From an uncultured Saprospiraceae bacterium (GTDB taxonomy: Bacteria; Bacteroidota; Bacteroidia; Chitinophagales; Saprospiraceae), in NCBI GenBank assembly GCA_937959095.1, contig CALGLY010000749.1, forward strand, positions 1-5,368: a DNA stretch of 5,368 nt. The letters are read 5' to 3'. A model generated the notes under the pieces. The model made no database searches. It was not told where the DNA came from and saw only the letters and a program-made list of their open reading frames with translations. Position 1 is the stretch's first letter, and each line of letters opens with the position of its first letter. Positions 4,415 through 5,368 of this stretch are shown in pieces. A program made the translations under genes and the position numbers.

Positions 4415-5254
4415 ATGGAATTTATTATGCCAGATATGGCGAGTCCAGAAGTATGGATGAGCCTAATTACCCTTATTTTTCTAGAAATTGTACTAGGAAT
4501 TGATAATATTATTTTCATTTCGATTGCCGCCAATAAACTCCCAAAAGAAGAGCAAAAAAGAGCCACTAATGTCGGTTTGGTACTAGCAATGGTACTTCGT
4601 ATTGTGCTATTATTAGGTATTTCGGTACTAGTAGCGATGAGCGAACCTTGGCTTTCTATTGATTGGGGCTGGGCAACTGCAGGCTTCTCTGGGCAGAGTC
4701 TCATACTGATTGCAGGAGGTATCTTTTTACTCTATAAAAGTACATCCGAAATTCGGCACAAACTCGAAGGTGACGGACACGAGGATGATGCAGATGGTAA
4801 GGGAAAAGCAACTCTTTCGAGTGTCATTATACAAATTACAATCATCAATATTGTCTTCTCTTTCGATTCCATCCTGACGGCAGTAGGGATGACCAATGGC
4901 GTTTCAGGTGCATTAGTCATTATGGTTATTGCGGTGGTTGCATCGGTCTTAGTGATGATGCTTTTCGCTGTTCCTGTTGGGCGGTTCGTGAATGAACATC
5001 CTACTATCCAAATGCTTGGTTTAGCTTTTTTAATCTTGATTGGCTTCATGCTTATCGTGGAAGGCGCGCACATGGCAAACTTAGAAGTCTTACACTCTCA
5101 TGTGGGGGCAGTACCAAAAGGTTATTTATACTTTGCAATAGCATTCTCGCTCATTGTCGAGTTTCTGAATATGCGTATGCGAAAAGCAAAGCCTGTGCAG
5201 CTACATGGCATCCAAGAAGATGCTATGAAGAAGGGGCTTTTGGACAAGCATTAA
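4415..5254 (+). CDS. TerC family integral membrane protein (probable metal-ion transporter)
   Basis: The 279-residue protein has about seven hydrophobic segments (roughly 13-38, 53-76, 93-108, 136-158, 163-188, 197-216, 236-252), as usual for the family. Its two signature motifs are EIVLGIDN (24-31) and FSFDSILTAVGM (148-159); the acidic Glu24, Asp30 and Asp151 lie in or next to membrane segments and are the likely ion-binding residues. IVEGAHM (214-220) is also typical. A cytoplasmic-type acidic loop with histidine (about 118-128, GDGHEDDADG) separates the two halves. TerC relatives are linked to tellurite resistance and, in several bacteria, to manganese export; which applies here is inference. 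No other ter gene is nearby, so a tellurite operon is unlikely. The ATG at 4415 is placed as in relatives, which start shortly before a TPE/SPE-x-W segment. There is no Shine-Dalgarno sequence. Confidence 0.93.
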   Translation: MEFIMPDMASPEVWMSLITLIFLEIVLGIDNIIFISIAANKLPKEEQKRATNVGLVLAMVLRIVLLLGISVLVAMSEPWLSIDWGWATAGFSGQSLILIAGGIFLLYKSTSEIRHKLEGDGHEDDADGKGKATLSSVIIQITIINIVFSFDSILTAVGMTNGVSGALVIMVIAVVASVLVMMLFAVPVGRFVNEHPTIQMLGLAFLILIGFMLIVEGAHMANLEVLHSHVGAVPKGYLYFAIAFSLIVEFLNMRMRKAKPVQLHGIQEDAMKKGLLDKH

Positions 5255-5287
5255 TATAAGTCGCTTCGCAACTGTAGAAGGTTAAAT

Positions 5288-5368
5288 AATGAAAATTAAA
5301 ATGACAATAAAAATAAAAAATGCTAATTATGTATCTTTTTTATTTTCATTACTATTTTAATTTTCATT
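5288..5368. repeat. Long A+T inverted repeat downstream of the terC-like gene
   Basis: Arms 5288-5320 and 5336-5368 are reverse complements at 29 of 33 positions, with a 15-nt spacer (5321-5335). Each arm is built from two units of the 18-nt-period module seen at 4190-4221. The right arm reaches the window edge and may continue. Starting 33 bp after the terC stop, it could fold in RNA and serve as a transcript end; it may also be a mobile or dispersed repeat. Confidence 0.7.

Noticed and set aside
4348..5073. Minus-strand open frames opposite the terC-like gene
   Set aside because: They are shadows of a well-supported membrane protein gene, and their translations are low-complexity Ser/Thr/Ile-rich sequence with no family signal.
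5289..5360. 23-codon frame starting MKIKMTIKIK inside the terminal inverted repeat
   Set aside because: It is produced by the repeat sequence itself, has low complexity, and has no ribosome-binding or family evidence.

Overview
The window looks like chromosomal DNA of a Bacteroidota bacterium. The A+T-rich intergenic DNA, the near absence of Shine-Dalgarno sequences, -7 boxes close to TAnnTTTG, short lipoprotein signal peptides and a small lipoprotein with a DSRCPxGVxC motif all fit. A lone Uma2-type protein and A+T-rich dispersed repeats suggest, weakly, a Saprospiria- or Cytophagia-like lineage; this is inference. No tRNA, rRNA, CRISPR array, transposase or phage gene was seen.

Layout. Positions 49-477 (-) encode a small lipoprotein, and 567-1691 (-) an alkaline phosphatase lipoprotein of the PhoA superfamily. 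A 93-bp divergent promoter region follows, whose two promoters lie in an imperfect inverted repeat. Then come 1785-2072 (+), an antibiotic-biosynthesis-monooxygenase (ABM) fold protein; 2132-2788 (-), a Uma2/DUF820 family protein; 2940-4010 (+), 3-dehydroquinate synthase (aroB); and 4415-5254 (+), a TerC family membrane protein. The 404-bp gap between aroB and the terC-like gene has no credible gene but holds hairpins, two repeat families, a heptamer tandem repeat and a probable terC promoter and leader. The window ends in an 81-bp A+T-rich inverted repeat.

How the genes relate. They do not form one pathway or a clear operon. AroB is a housekeeping shikimate-pathway enzyme, the phosphatase scavenges phosphate at the envelope, and the TerC-like protein is probably a metal-ion transporter. 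Only the lipoprotein and phosphatase genes might share a transcript (89-bp gap, same strand), and the phosphatase and ABM genes may share control through their head-to-head promoters.

There is no convincing new multi-gene system here. The material worth a second look is noncoding: the mirrored divergent promoters, a 13-bp-arm inverted repeat before aroB, a repeat (AATTGATAAT units) at the 3' ends of two genes that even supplies the last codons of AroB, and an 18-nt-period A+T repeat before and after the terC-like gene.
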